Assembly: GCA_934045075.1 (NCBI GenBank)
Contig: OW203724.1
Span: forward strand, 1,170,501 to 1,234,500
Direction: 5' to 3'
DNA from: Yponomeuta sedellus
Lineage: Eukaryota > Arthropoda > Insecta > Lepidoptera > Yponomeutidae
DNA length: 64,000 nt
Under the pieces are notes generated by a model. It worked only from the letters and a program-made list of their open reading frames with translations, ran no database searches and was not told where the DNA came from. Positions 22,601-28,866 of this stretch are shown piece after piece. Each line of letters starts with the position of its first letter. The first letter of the stretch is position 1. The position numbers and the translations under genes were made by a program.

Positions 22601-25600
22601 TGCTGCATATTTAAAGGTGCCTCTAAAACCAGCCGTCTCGTGCCTTGGTATGAGCATTAAGTTAAGATATCTTCGTCTTGTATTGCGTCCGTGAGATTCG
22701 TTTGCCCATTCAAACTTGCTAAATAAGTACATGGGTCTCCTTCTGTGCACTACCCTATGCACAAGGCTGGCTAGATGTAACTGTCTCCTCGCCTTCATCT
22801 TTGAGATGCCTTTTTTGTTCATAAATCTCTCTTTGGTATCGAGAAGCAAATCCTGGCACACGCATTTTGAACTCTTTGAATTGCTCTTTCCGTTTTAGCA
22901 AACAAACTTTTGAACGCGACTCCGTCCGCGTGGACTTTAATTATTCAGCATGCTTCAACAAAAGGTGCAAACGATTTTTCGATTTTTTAACTCGGCCACA
23001 AATCAGAGAAGAACTATATATTTTTTTATATATATAAAATGTACTGTGTCGATTAGAAGTTCTTTAAAAAAGGACGAAATGTCTCAAGCGCCACCCCTAC
23101 TGCAAATCCGGAAACAGAGGGTATGATTACTTTGTTGTTATTGACAGGGGGTTAGTTGTGATTATAATAACTCATAGTACTTCTTTATATACCACATTAG
23201 ATGTTCTTCCCTCGGCTGCTAATATGACCAGGCTGCTAGGGGAGCTCACTCCCAAGCAGTCCACGTAAAACTGGCCGTGCGAAAAGCAGTCTCCTCTAAG
23301 ATCGATTCCTGCTATTTTCAGTGACTGACAATGTACCTTATTTACAATCATTGCAAAACAAACTTTAAGAGGGAATATCAGCCTTTTAACTTTGAATGGG
23401 CACTCCGATGGCATAGGTGATATAAGGGGTACCTATATATAACGATTCACCTCTAGCACAGCCAGTAAACACAATGGCCCTTATTACGTTTTTATGTAAT
23501 ATATTTAAAGCTTTCACATGCAACCTAGTCCCATTGCACAACTTAGGTGGGTTAAAATTTCGCAGTAGTATTACTGGAGCACCCTCTTTAAGGATAAGTG
23601 TGTGAGGCTGTAGACCAGGTGGGTTCAGGGTATTTAGGAACTTCACGGGATAGTGTACTGCATCATCCATATATGCACTAATCCACAGACTAATGAAGAG
23701 TTTTCTATTATGAGACCACGGATTACATCCGTGTATGAGACATAATAGAGAACCCTTCCCAGTTGGCTATAGCATGGCTAACGATTTGCTTACGTACCTC
23801 CCTAACCATCACCTGTGTGTTATACAACAGATATGATATGGCCCGAAGCAGACAGGCTCCGTCTCCGATAATAGGAACACGGTGTGGGGCACCATAGATC
23901 CATAGAATTTTAATAAATCATCTATCATTTTATGTGAGGGATAACAAACAATAAGTAAATATCAAAGGTTCCACTCAACAACCAAGAAATAAAAACCCCG
24001 TGAATCAATGAAGAGTAATATTATGCCAATACCAATATAGAATGGCTTCTACGACGACTGCAAAAGGTAATATTGCCCAACAACATCCAAGAATACACAG
24101 TCAAGTAAAAGCACCGAGAACCAACGAATTGCTAACGATATTACCTGCCTGAATTGCTTTTATGAATACAAAGTATTTTTACGGTCAGCCGATATATGGA
24201 GTGAAGTTAAACACAACCATACCGTGATGTAAAATGAACTGGCCGCCATCTAGTGGCGTTTGCACAAATTAAGAAAAAGGAAATTCAATTTTGGAAAAGA
24301 TTCAAGGAACAAAATTTTGCAACGCCGTAAGGGTTAAATTTAGAAAAAACGACGAAAACGTGTTCAATCAATTGTCTTGAAGAATATTTACTTTAAGTTT
24401 CAAGAAAATTAGACAACATTCTTTACACTCTTAATGCAAATTTCGGCAACTTTTTTCGCCCCCTTAGGGGTTGAATTTCAAACAACCTTATTTTATTCCT
24501 TACCTACATTATAAACAGAAACCCTGTGCAAAATTTCAGCTTCCTAGGTCCAAGGGCTTGGGCTGGGCATTGATGAGTGAGTCAGTCAGAAGAACAAAAT
24601 TTGGCTATCCCTTTCACTAACTTAAGGGTTAAATTTAGAAAAACGGCGAAATACGTGTTCAATCGATTGTGTTGAAGAGCATTTATTTTAAGTTTCAAGA
24701 AATTAGACAACATTCTTTATACCTTCCATACAAACCCTTTTCGCCCCCTAAGGGGTTGAATTTCAAAAAATCCGGTCTTATTCCTTGCCTACATTACATA
24801 TAGATCCTCTGTGCAAAATTTCAGCTTCCTAGGTCCAATTTTTGAAAAGATTCAAGGAAAAAAACTTTGCAACCCCTTTCACTCCCTTAAGAGTAAAATT
24901 TTGAAAAAACGGTGAAATACGTGTTCAATTAATTGTGTTGAAGAGTATTGATTTTAAGTTTCAAAAAATTAGACAACATTTTTTTTACTTAATTTTTTAT
25001 TTTTTTACATCCAAATTTTAGCATCCCTTTTCGCCCCCTTAGGGATTGAATTTAAAAAAATCCGTTTTCTTATTCCTTGAAGACATTATACACAGACCCT
25101 CTGTGCAAAATATCAGCTTCCTAGGTCTAAAGGCTTGGGCTGGGCGTTGATGAGTGAGTCAGTCAGTCAGTCAGTCAGTCAGTCAGTCAGTCAGTCAGTC
25201 AGTCAGTCAGTCAGTCAATCGGTCGGTCGGTCGGTCGGTCGGTCTGTCTGTCAGGACTTTGAATTTTATATGTATAGATTTCGCTAAACAACACACGTTC
25301 TCGATGTTTTTTTTAAAAACTGTGTTTTGTGGACACAGAACAAGCCTAAAATCTAAAATGGTTTATGCATACAATATTATAGGTCTGTTTTGTTTTTCTG
25401 TTTTATTTTTTATGATCACACCGAGACCAAAATGCTAGACCTATTGACTACAAGAAGTGTGAAATAGTTTAAAATAACTTCGATTTATTTTATTTCACAA
25501 TTTAAGATAAGATAAGAGTATTATTTATGGGGTGGGGTGGGGTGGAGTGGGTTTTATTCAAAGTAGCGCAGATACTGCGGCTTTATGAACGTTACAAGTC

Positions 25601-28600
25601 ATCTAGGTGTCCATTTCAAAAGCTGGATCATTTTGGAGAAAAAATGGACAAAAAAACTCCAAACTTAGTCTTTTCAAATTCCTTAATTAACAGAATTTAC
25701 ACAGATTCTACAAAACTCGTGAATTTTACATGATTGAATTCCAGACTTCATTGTCACCTAAATAATCCTTAATATTATAGTAGCTCTTTTGGCACAAAGT
25801 GTACTTTACACATTTTTTGAACCGCGCTTCAGTCAAACTTAATATATCTTCAGGGATTTTATTGTAGAAGCGTAAACAATGCCCCATGAAGGATGTATTA
25901 ACTTGTGCCAGCCTAAATCTTGGGATCAAAAGTTTATGTTTATTTCTAATATTTACATTATGTTGGCTACCTGCAGTTTTAAAGTTGCTAATATTTTTCC
26001 TGACATACATAATATTTTCATAGATATACTGGCTGACAACTGTCAGGATGTTTGTTTCTTTAAAGAATTCTCTTAACGAGTCTCTACTGCCTAGCTTATA
26101 GATGAATCTGATCGCTCTTTTCTGCAAGACGAAGATGGTCTCAATGTCCGCTGCCAGTGCTCACAATAGTATGCCATAGGACATGATACTATGGAAGTAA
26201 CTAAAATAAACAAGCCTGGCAGTTGCGACGTCAGTAAGTTCCCTAATTCTTTTAACAGCATATGCTGCAGAGCTAAGCCTATTTGCCAATTTGTCTATAT
26301 GAGGACCCCATTGAAGCTTTGCATCAATTGTGATACCTAAAAATACAGTCTCTTCGACAAGGTCTAGTTTGTCCCTTCCCAATATAACTTTGCTGTCAAA
26401 TACTTTGACATTTGGTAGAGTGAACTTTATACATTTTGTCTTTTTTGAACTTAACAATAAATTATTAGACGTAAACCAGTTTAGTACCTGAGAGAGAGCA
26501 GCATTAGTATTGTCAAGGTCATCTTCTTGTCTCTTAATTTTGAAAACAAGTGATAGTATTATTTGCAGAAAATAAGTGTCATCTGCAAATAATACTATCT
26601 CTGACATATTTTGAACCATGAACGGCAAATCATTTACATATACGAGGAAGAGGAACGGCCCTAAAATCGATCCCTGTGGTACTCCTATCCTGACCTCTGA
26701 CCCTGAAGATTTAGTTCTATTTATATTAGCTCTTTGAATTCTTCCTTCTAAATATGGTGTCATAAGTTTTAGGCTATTCCCGTTTATACCATAGTGCTTT
26801 AATTTTAAAAGAAGTGTTTTATGGTCAAAGCAATCAAAAGCGTTTGACAAGTCACAGAATACGCCTATGTTGTTTGTTTGCTTGTTTGTTTTAGTTTCTG
26901 TATTTTATTCTTATTGTTTATGTATCTTCTTAGACTAACAATTTGACACTCGAGTGTTGTGAAATGTTTAAGTCTTTCGGTTTTTGCAATAAAAATTATC
27001 ATATAAAAATTTGCATACTGACTATAATTCCGCCCATATATTTATTTTGTGGATCATTTAATTTAAAATGTCATGGTAATTACACTTAATCTTTAAAACT
27101 TATTATACGCTCACCTGATCGTGGGAATCCCAAAAGGAAGATGTCCGAAGATCTAACGGGCATGGTGTAGACAGCAAAAGCTTTCTGCTTGTACACGCCA
27201 GGCAAGAAGTATCTCTTACTGCCCGCGCGAACGAGACTTTTGCAGTCTGTAAACGTAAAATACAATTTTCAATTCCTCTTATGGCCCATCATCGTCATCG
27301 TCAGGCTATACTAGTCCACTGCTGGACATAACCCTCCCCTAAAGAGTGCCACGTTGAGCTATTATAGGGGGTAATGCCCATAATCCCCACGCTGGGCATG
27401 CGGGTTGGGGATCGCAGTTCAGTGGAATTGTACTGCAGGAGGTGCTACTGTCCACCCCCCGGTTAGTGACGCTAAGTCGCAAACCGTATGCTATAATTAT
27501 TCTATAACAATAATTATGTTATAATTATTCATAACTATAGTTATAACATAATTATAGTTATAACTTTAATTATGTTATAACTATGCTATAACTATAATTA
27601 TGCTATAATTATTCGATCGTACTGTAAATGTGTTTTAAATATGAAAAAAAGAAGGGGGAAGAGAAAAATAAAGTAAAGGGACAGAAAAAGGAAGAGAAAA
27701 GAGATAGGAAAAAAACAGAAAAACAAAAAGACTAAATGTAAATTTAACCCATTAAGTAAATATAAGAACATATTAATATTTTTTAGTCGCCTTTTACGAC
27801 ACCCGGGGGAAGAATTGGGTTGGTGCTATTCTCTAGGCCGCCACCACACAGGAGGCCCTGTGGCCCGGCCACAATGGCCCAACTAAGAGGCTAAGTGCGG
27901 AAATATCAGGTCTTACTAACTAACTGGAGTGGCGTTTGTGGAGCCGTACTGCCGCTCGTAGGTATGCGTGTCTTAGCTGAAGGATCTCCGGCGGTACAGC
28001 ATGTCAATGCAGCTAGTGTGTTGAAGTCCTTTGGTGCAGATGCTTTGCGGGTGGTTTTTTATATACAGGCGCATAAATTGTTTCTGGCCCCACTCTAGGA
28101 TACCCTGTGTCGTGTTAACTAGGAACAGCGACATCACAAACATGAAAACATTCAAGACCTGGGTTTTTTGTCCCCAGCCGGGGTTCGAACCCGGAACCAC
28201 TCGCATGGTAAGCAAATGCGCTACCGCTGCGCCACAGGAATCGGAATCGGAAACATAGTTTCGGGTGCTAGCACTTTGCGCTTTAGACGTAACATATGCT
28301 AGATTAATCAAATATTATCTCTCCCTCTGCAAGAGAATGGGATTGTAAGTATGTACTTAAATAGATAGAGAACACTTTATTGTAAATAAAATACGTCAAA
28401 TAGTGCGTCATGAACGAATTCGTCTATCGAGTCTTGACGTCACGCTACTGAAGTTAAGTACAAAATATACGTTTCTAGACGAAAAAATACACATTCTTGA
28501 CATACACACCAGAAACAGCAAAAAAATAAACGGACTCGTTGCGCCCCCATGAGTCTTTTAAAGCGCTATATCTTATATAGCACATTATAAAATTTGCATT

Positions 28601-28818
28601 TAATTGGAATCAAATATAAGATGAGAATATTTTTATTGTACGCTGGCAAAATACAACAAATATTACAAATATTATTCAAATATTAAAAACAAAAGTTACT
28701 TACGGGGAAAATATTTTCTGTATCGGGAACTTAAATCGCCTTCGATGTCTTTGATTTCAAATGGCACTTTTCTGTTATCACTCGTATTAACGAAGTCCGT
28801 TTGATTATTTTCGCACAT
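4238..28818 (-). CDS. Cytosolic-type sulfotransferase (PAPS-dependent), complete 7-exon gene
   Basis: Join on the minus strand: 28818-28704, 27246-27115, 21646-21547, 17678-17401, 11639-11545, 8730-8553, 4374-4238. The sum is 1035 nt, giving 344 aa, within the size range of the SULT family. Seen: every intron is GT-AG and every codon split across an intron resolves in frame. The 5'-PSB loop FPRSGTTW is at residues 79-86, the catalytic KTHLP at 151-155 (His153), and the 3'-PSB with Arg172 and Ser180 in RDPRDVAFS. The C-terminal GKGQAGEW is at 298-305. Family knowledge: these enzymes transfer sulfate from PAPS to small hydroxylated or amine acceptors in the cytosol. PYFEHVKESW and NMLFLFYEE resemble lepidopteran retinol dehydratase-like SULTs, so a retinoid or xenobiotic substrate is possible but unproven. 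Odd: Arg replaces the P-loop Lys (common), and Gly replaces the first residue of RKG. Introns of 1.5-5.8 kb are packed with mobile elements. Confidence 0.93.
4576..5270 (+). repeat. SINE-A array: inverted stub plus two tandem units
   Basis: Two direct units of about 310 bp (4651-4962 and 4963-5270) are almost identical. Each has the order CCTTAGCACGGGTTAGTGCA, body, tRNA-like segment (4855-4929 and 5166-5241), then TTTAGCCTCTAAATAG. Just left (4576-4636) is the unit end in the opposite orientation, making a fold-back. The tRNA-like parts are SINE promoters, not tRNA genes. Confidence 0.85.
5271..5914. other. AT-rich intron sequence, nothing identified
   Basis: No long ORF, no repeat shared inside the window and no RNA-gene signature seen. 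It lies in sulfotransferase intron 6. Confidence 0.5.
5915..6205 (+). pseudogene. RTE-type LINE C-terminal fragment
   Basis: A frame reading RILKFFGHTVQRGPDNLEYV, followed by a degraded basic stretch and a segment with RELV-like text, corresponds to the C-terminal tail of RTE-clade polyproteins. Several stops and shifts are present. Confidence 0.5.
6300..6690 (-). pseudogene. RTE-type LINE C-terminal fragment, second family member
   Basis: Minus-strand reading RAMGRSILGIRSDQIRN, then further left RVKMKLNGPRES and a downstream acidic/basic tail, follows the RTE C-terminal consensus (RAMLG, DRIRN, KLKW-type). It is broken by frameshifts. A perfect inverted repeat marks its 5' edge at 6660-6691. 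Confidence 0.5.
6660..6691. repeat. Perfect 15-bp-arm palindrome
   Basis: GACAAACGTGGAGTC is followed by TG and then its exact complement. The arms show no mismatch, in contrast to the degraded LINE around it. Confidence 0.85.
6949..7320 (+). repeat. Two diverged direct repeat blocks
   Basis: The block GCCGGGTGTAGGCTTTTTCC ... CATTATGGCATCA (about 6956-6990) recurs at 7230-7265, with about 240 bp between. It appears to be part of an old dispersed element. No coding capacity was identified. Confidence 0.4.
7321..7837 (-). repeat. LINE 3'-end remnants and an AAGAT microsatellite
   Basis: A short ATAAG repeat at 7381-7404 is followed by AATATTCTTTATTGTACACTGG. This is the reverse of the LINE 3' end seen at 8500-8550, continued by the GCGGCCTTATTGCTAAAAGC block. 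It is intronic and non-coding. Confidence 0.45.
7838..7985 (+). repeat. SINE-A partial copy
   Basis: TACAGAGAAT ... GTTCGAAATTTCACTGATGC precedes a tRNA-like body with a mutated B box (GGGCTCGGATCCC) and the TTTTAACCTCTAAATAGG end. An older copy. Confidence 0.75.
8360..8551 (+). repeat. LINE 3' end with TATC tail, abutting the exon 6 donor
   Basis: The block AGTTGCGCCGACTACCCGTA ... TGTACATGCAATAAAGAATA ends in TTCTATCTATCTAC. The same 3' end occurs inverted at 28365 and 53400. The tail stops 1-2 bases from the end of sulfotransferase exon 6 (8553). Confidence 0.6.
8553..8730 (-). CDS. Sulfotransferase exon 6 (residues 241-299)
   Basis: The acceptor AATACAG ends at 8731. It encodes DLESSVRRVASFLGKQYS through SGFIGK, the helical region with the conserved FLGK box. 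The donor GTAGAT (8552-8547) lies inside the TATC tail of an oppositely oriented LINE 3' end at 8360-8551, so the intron boundary touches a mobile element directly. Confidence 0.92.
8826..8932 (-). repeat. Dispersed retroelement 3' end (same family as 3395-3564)
   Basis: CATAACCTCACGCCTGTATC followed by CCAGAGGGGTAGGCAGAGAC and the CACGATCCTGACAGATCACC block, in inverted orientation to the copy at 3.4 kb. Confidence 0.65.
9005..9235 (+). repeat. Dispersed repeat with GACGTTTCGG-type motif
   Basis: Shares GATTATTTATTAGGTAAAAC, TACGTTTCGGCAGCGTTAC and GTGGGTAGTCACT with 53560-53790 (plus) and 61300-61480 (minus). The motif resembles Penelope-like element ends, but I see no reverse transcriptase or GIY-YIG coding, so the class is uncertain. 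Confidence 0.5.
9310..9333. repeat. 10-bp perfect hairpin, GATT loop
   Basis: ATTTTCTGTC-GATT-GACAGAAAAT. It lies inside a stretch (9268-9465) whose minus strand is open for 65 codons but has no recognised product. Confidence 0.6.
9682..9935 (+). repeat. 5S-SINE, tail half
   Basis: Starts at GAGCGCTTCCGTGCTTCGCA and runs through TTACAATCCTCCACCAACCC to CCCCAACAGTGG and a GATATC tail. The 5S-like head is missing. Confidence 0.7.
10381..10530 (-). repeat. SINE-A partial, diverged copy
   Basis: TTTTTAATGCACTGACCCGT then AGAAGCTAAAAATTCCACC and a tRNA-like body with a decayed B box (GGGACTCGGACCGG). Minus orientation. Confidence 0.7.
10756..10963. repeat. SINE-A fold-back: 72-bp hairpin arms centred on the tRNA-like segment
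   Basis: The left arm 10811-10882 and right arm 10889-10960 are inverse complements with two mismatches and a 6-nt spacer. Each arm holds the tRNA-like 3' half with B box and the TAGCCTCTAAATAGG end. The left flank carries the AATGCACTAACCCGTGC block. The arms are far more similar to each other than to most other copies. Confidence 0.85.
11225..11504 (+). mobile_element. Non-autonomous Helitron-like element
   Basis: ACTTATATTATAAAGGCGCC, then GTATGTTACTCTTTCACG, and an end CAGACGAAGTCGCGGGCACG-AGCTAGT. This matches the layout of common lepidopteran non-autonomous Helitrons (hairpin plus CTAG end). A related inverted end lies at 40722-40760. Family assignment is from memory. Confidence 0.5.
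11545..11639 (-). CDS. Sulfotransferase exon 5 (residues 209-240)
   Basis: The acceptor GTTTCAG ends at 11640 and the donor GTAGGA starts at 11544. It encodes FYCPYFEHVKESWERR followed by HHPNMLFLFYEELTQ, the well-conserved SULT segment leading into the C-terminal helices. Its phases join exons 4 and 6 exactly. Confidence 0.92.
11772..12036. repeat. Two 5S-SINE tail fragments in opposite orientation
   Basis: 11772-11872 (minus) has ATCAACCCTTGTATGTCCCC and CTTACTGCATCGCAG. 11968-12036 (plus) has CTTCCTGCAGTGCAGGAAG and GACCCGTGACCGCCAGTGGG. They face each other about 95 bp apart. Confidence 0.6.
12393..13335 (+). pseudogene. LINE ORF1 with coiled coil and baculovirus FP-like C-terminal domain
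   Basis: The N-terminal half is Ser/Gln-rich, followed by a long coiled coil (heptads between about 12580 and 12850). The C-terminal part reads YISELLTSKARRLLFLARDF then GHVYIRKEEGKPH, the pattern of the FP25K C-terminal domain found in many lepidopteran LINE ORF1 proteins. It probably binds RNA in the RNP. The reading frame changes near 13040: the first frame ends at 13055, while the FP part is open 12955-13335. The ORF is therefore broken. Confidence 0.6.
13610..14716 (+). pseudogene. LINE apurinic-type endonuclease domain (ORF2 N-terminal part)
   Basis: 368 codons. Motifs in order: LNIRSIHKN (Asn motif), LSECWLG (catalytic Glu), VIYRSPS, LGDINIDI (Asp/Asn), HVTDHLPT (His/Asp). Together they define an exonuclease-endonuclease-phosphatase fold used for target nicking. 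The frame ends before the reverse transcriptase, which resumes at 14908 in another frame, so ORF2 is split by a frameshift. Confidence 0.75.
14908..16767 (+). pseudogene. LINE reverse transcriptase domain, YADD mutated to YADY
   Basis: 619 codons. RT motifs: GFDGISSKIL, SVLPSLSKILERIL, QFGFRRNISCEDAV, FLDLSKAFDTV, YGVPQGSILGP, then TYADYTALL where the second catalytic Asp should be. A thumb/connection region follows. The last about 70 codons translate a CA microsatellite (16560-16671) as alternating His/Thr. Mutation of the YxDD box means no polymerase activity is expected even if the frame were intact. Confidence 0.8.
16560..16671 (+). repeat. CA microsatellite (about 110 bp)
   Basis: Nearly uninterrupted CA dinucleotides at the 3' end of the LINE ORF2, read through in frame. 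Confidence 0.95.
16916..17400. other. Intron sequence without identified features
   Basis: AT-rich unique sequence between the LINE end and sulfotransferase exon 4. I see nothing in it apart from the exon 4 donor at its right edge. Confidence 0.5.
17401..17678 (-). CDS. Sulfotransferase exon 4 (residues 116-208, catalytic His and 3'-PSB)
   Basis: The acceptor TTTACAG ends at 17679 and the donor GTAGGT spans 17400-17395. It carries MPSPRFIKTHLPWSLLP with the catalytic Lys151/His153 and YVARDPRDVAFSCYNY, the 3'-phosphosulfate-binding segment. The GC content is much higher than the flanking intron, typical of lepidopteran exons in AT-rich surroundings. Confidence 0.93.
18016..18116 (-). repeat. 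SINE-A body fragment
   Basis: TTTACACTATTCTCTGTATT ... GCAGCGACATCTGACTTAAG ... CCCCGACTACCTACTTTTCA, the middle of the unit without the tRNA-like part. Confidence 0.75.
18117..18495. other. AT-rich intron sequence, nothing identified
   Basis: No shared repeat or coding signal seen. Confidence 0.4.
18498..19550 (-). pseudogene. LINE RNase H plus zinc-knuckle C-terminus
   Basis: The minus frame 19523-18846 has the RNase H1 motifs in order: VYTDGSKTETG (Asp), IFQAECIGI (Glu), RIISDSASVLQAL (Asp), WIKGHSGSLGNDAADELAK (His/Asp). A second frame, 18740-18498, continues with HCSLNRHLYNM and CRGCLKEEETPAH, a zinc-binding tail. A frameshift lies between (about 18740-18850), so the fragment is dead. 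RNase H in a non-LTR polyprotein points to the I group. The reverse transcriptase is missing upstream. Confidence 0.75.
19565..19683. mobile_element. 119-bp hairpin MITE candidate
   Basis: The ends ACACAACTAGGGTGGTAATA and, inverted, ACACAACCCGGGGGGTAATA pair over about 27 bp, both continuing into AAAGAAAG. GTAC-containing flanks occur on both sides. The interior is GC-richer than its surroundings. Confidence 0.5.
20030..20460 (-). repeat. SINE-A full unit plus an opposite-strand end fragment
   Basis: 20033-20345 is a full minus-strand unit. 20352-20455 is a plus-strand piece (CCCGGCATGGGTGAAATTTT through CACGGGTGG to the ATAAAAATAG end). The right piece shows the tRNA-like end running directly into the next unit's start, as in the tandem array at 4.6-5.3 kb. 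Confidence 0.8.
20918..20999 (-). other. Splice-flanked cryptic or poison exon candidate in sulfotransferase intron 3
   Basis: A strong acceptor (TTTTTTTTCTCAG) ends at 21000 and a consensus donor GTAAGTA starts at 20917, bounding 82 nt. Entered from exon 3 it stays open for 27 codons. It leaves in a phase that makes the first codon of exon 4 TAA. No protein family is recognised in it. It may be a cryptic exon, a poison exon, or chance. Confidence 0.3.
21055..21124 (-). repeat. 5S-SINE tail fragment
   Basis: ACCCTTGTATGTGCATACTG, GGGGCACGGGCCTCTTCC and CATCGCAGGAAGATTAGGCC in inverted orientation, just left of a full plus-strand copy. Confidence 0.65.
21151..21518 (+). repeat. 5S-SINE, full copy
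   Basis: The head GAAGCGCTCGTGGCCTACGC to CAATCACTTGGTTAAGCAAC, then GGCGCGGT, GGTACGGGATGGGTGAGCG, matches the 5S rRNA internal promoter layout (A box with GTTAAGCAAC, intermediate element, C box with GGATGGGTGA). The 3' half ends CAGTGAGGACATACAAGGG and a CGATAA tail, resembling RTE LINE 3' ends. About 370 bp. Confidence 0.75.
21547..21646 (-). CDS. Sulfotransferase exon 3 (residues 84-115)
   Basis: Flanked by a TTTTCCCTAG acceptor and a GTAAGT donor (21546-21541). It encodes TTWTQELVWLVANDLDF, the helix following the P-loop, and ends with two bases of codon 116. It is a 100-nt exon isolated in repeat-rich intron sequence and is identifiable only by family motif and phase. Confidence 0.9.
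21677..21872. mobile_element. MITE with CTGTTAG-CTTTTAGAATA termini, about 190 bp
   Basis: The left end AGTCTGTTACCTTTTAGAAT and the right end, read inverted, GTGTTAGCTTTTAGAATATA. The same family at 41943-42525 has better preserved ends. It sits just upstream (gene sense) of sulfotransferase exon 3. Confidence 0.5.
22560..22910 (-). pseudogene. LINE reverse transcriptase C-terminal fragment
   Basis: One 98-codon frame ends AAAKVWNVLPPPL, with RRPMYLFSKF and YLNLMLIPRHETAGFRGTF before it. This is the usual C-terminal text of CR1/Jockey-type polyproteins (FRGTF-Y--A--WN-LP). 5' truncated. Confidence 0.6.
23172..23670 (-). pseudogene. Helitron Rep/helicase C-terminal remnant
   Basis: Two overlapping minus frames read FLNTLNPPGLQPHTLILKEG, PVILLRNFNPPKLCNGTRLH, then FPLKVCFAMIVNKVHCQSLK, DLRGDCFSHGQFYVDC and EGRTSNVVYKEVL. 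This is the C-terminal part of a PIF1-type helicase as carried by Helitrons, covering helicase motifs V-VI. Substitutions such as NKVHC for the usual NKSQG and a frame break near 23400 show it is inactive. The rest of Rep is absent. Confidence 0.75.
23671..24289. other. Intron sequence, nothing identified
   Basis: No coding or shared-repeat signal beyond a short ACACGGATGTAATCCGTG palindrome near 23725 (with one imperfect base pair). Confidence 0.4.
24290..25154 (+). repeat. Three diverged direct repeats of about 260-310 bp
   Basis: Each unit has AACTTAAGGGTTAAATTTAG-like, CGTGTTCAATCAATTGT, TTTAAGTTTCAAGAAATTAG, TTCGCCCCCTTAGGGGTTGA and TCAGCTTCCTAGGTC in order (starts near 24300, 24590, 24850). 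Units 1 and 3 end with GGCTTGGGCTGGGC-TTGATG and a GAGTCAGTCAG tail. No ORF. Confidence 0.75.
25153..25255 (+). repeat. Compound tetranucleotide microsatellite
   Basis: GTCA repeated from about 25157 to 25216, then CGGT repeats to about 25243, then CTGT. It forms the tail of the last direct repeat. Confidence 0.9.
25726..26127 (-). pseudogene. LINE-2b ORF2 C-terminal part
   Basis: 133 codons starting KRAIRFIYKLGSRDSLREFF and ending NEVWNSIM. This is the intact version of the C-terminus that is frameshifted in the 31-35 kb copy. Confidence 0.75.
26161..26850 (-). pseudogene. LINE-2b reverse transcriptase palm
   Basis: About 229 codons with FDCFDHKTLL, GVPQGSILGPF and LFADDTYFL. A stop at 26161 separates it from the C-terminal frame. 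It is missing the fingers and all upstream domains. Confidence 0.8.
27115..27246 (-). CDS. Sulfotransferase exon 2 (residues 39-83, 5'-PSB loop)
   Basis: The acceptor TTTACAG ends at 27247 and the donor GTGAGC starts at 27114. It encodes the segment with YFLPGVYK and ends in GFPRS. The Gly of the P-loop is completed across the intron to give FPRSGTTW. This split inside the PAPS-binding loop agrees in phase with exon 3. Confidence 0.9.
27285..27865 (+). repeat. SINE/RTE-tail repeat split by an AT-rich insertion
   Basis: The left part 27285-27478 (GTCCACTGCTGGACATAACC ... CCCCACGCTGGGCATGCGGG) and the right part 27783-27865 (TTACGACACCCGGGGGAAGA ... GGTTGGTGCTATTCTCTAGG) together match the continuous copy at 30698-30921. 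About 300 bp of AT-rich and purine-rich sequence lies between. Confidence 0.6.
27488..27612. repeat. AT-only nested palindromes
   Basis: Successive TATAATTATG / CATAATTATA and GTTATAACTATA type segments alternate orientation for about 120 bp. The block can fold into several alternative hairpins. Confidence 0.75.
28086..28248 (-). repeat. tRNA-headed SINE fragment
   Basis: Minus strand TGTGGCGCAGCGGTAGCGCA ... GGGTTCGAACCCCGGC has proper A and B boxes, followed by a body ending GTTAACACGACACAGGG. The loop would read ACC, not used for real eukaryotic tRNA-Gly, so I treat it as SINE. A short related piece is at 38268-38320. Confidence 0.5.
28704..28818 (-). CDS. Sulfotransferase exon 1 (start codon, residues 1-38)
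   Basis: Begins MCENNQTDFV and ends at a GTAAGT donor (28703-28698) after one base of codon 39. The ATG sits in an A-rich context and is the first ATG after a candidate Initiator about 41 nt upstream. The N-terminus contains KVPFEIKDIEG, matching the short FPYEI-type lead seen before the first core strand in insect SULTs. Confidence 0.85.
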
Positions 28819-28849
28819 TTTAGTTTTCTATTTCTGCACTACTACTTTT

Positions 28850-28866
28850 GATACAAACTGAAAAAC
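28850..28866 (-). promoter_or_regulatory. Candidate Initiator of the sulfotransferase promoter
   Basis: Minus strand reads TTTTTCAGTTTG. The TCAGTT core at 28861-28856 matches the arthropod Initiator and would give a 5' UTR of about 41 nt. No clear TATA box is visible 25-35 nt upstream. Inference only. Confidence 0.3.

Larger units (their letters stand above)
25535..26862 (-). mobile_element. LINE-2 copy b, 5'-truncated reverse transcriptase plus 3' UTR
   Basis: Colinear with 33.66-34.96 kb on the plus strand: FDCFDHKTLLLKLKHYGING, GVPQGSILGP, LFADDT, FLGITIDAKLQWGPH, then the C-terminal part. The frame breaks near 26130. Relative to the other copy it has an in-frame 21-bp insertion just after FADDT. 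It ends in a CACCC-type repeat at 25528-25550. 5' truncated at about 26862. Confidence 0.85.

Noticed and set aside
25154..25438. ORF with repeated Ser-Gln-Ser-Val
   Set aside because: Translation of the GTCA microsatellite.
28175..28245. tRNA-Gly-like gene on the minus strand
   Set aside because: The anticodon would be ACC, not used for glycine in eukaryotes, and a SINE-like body follows.
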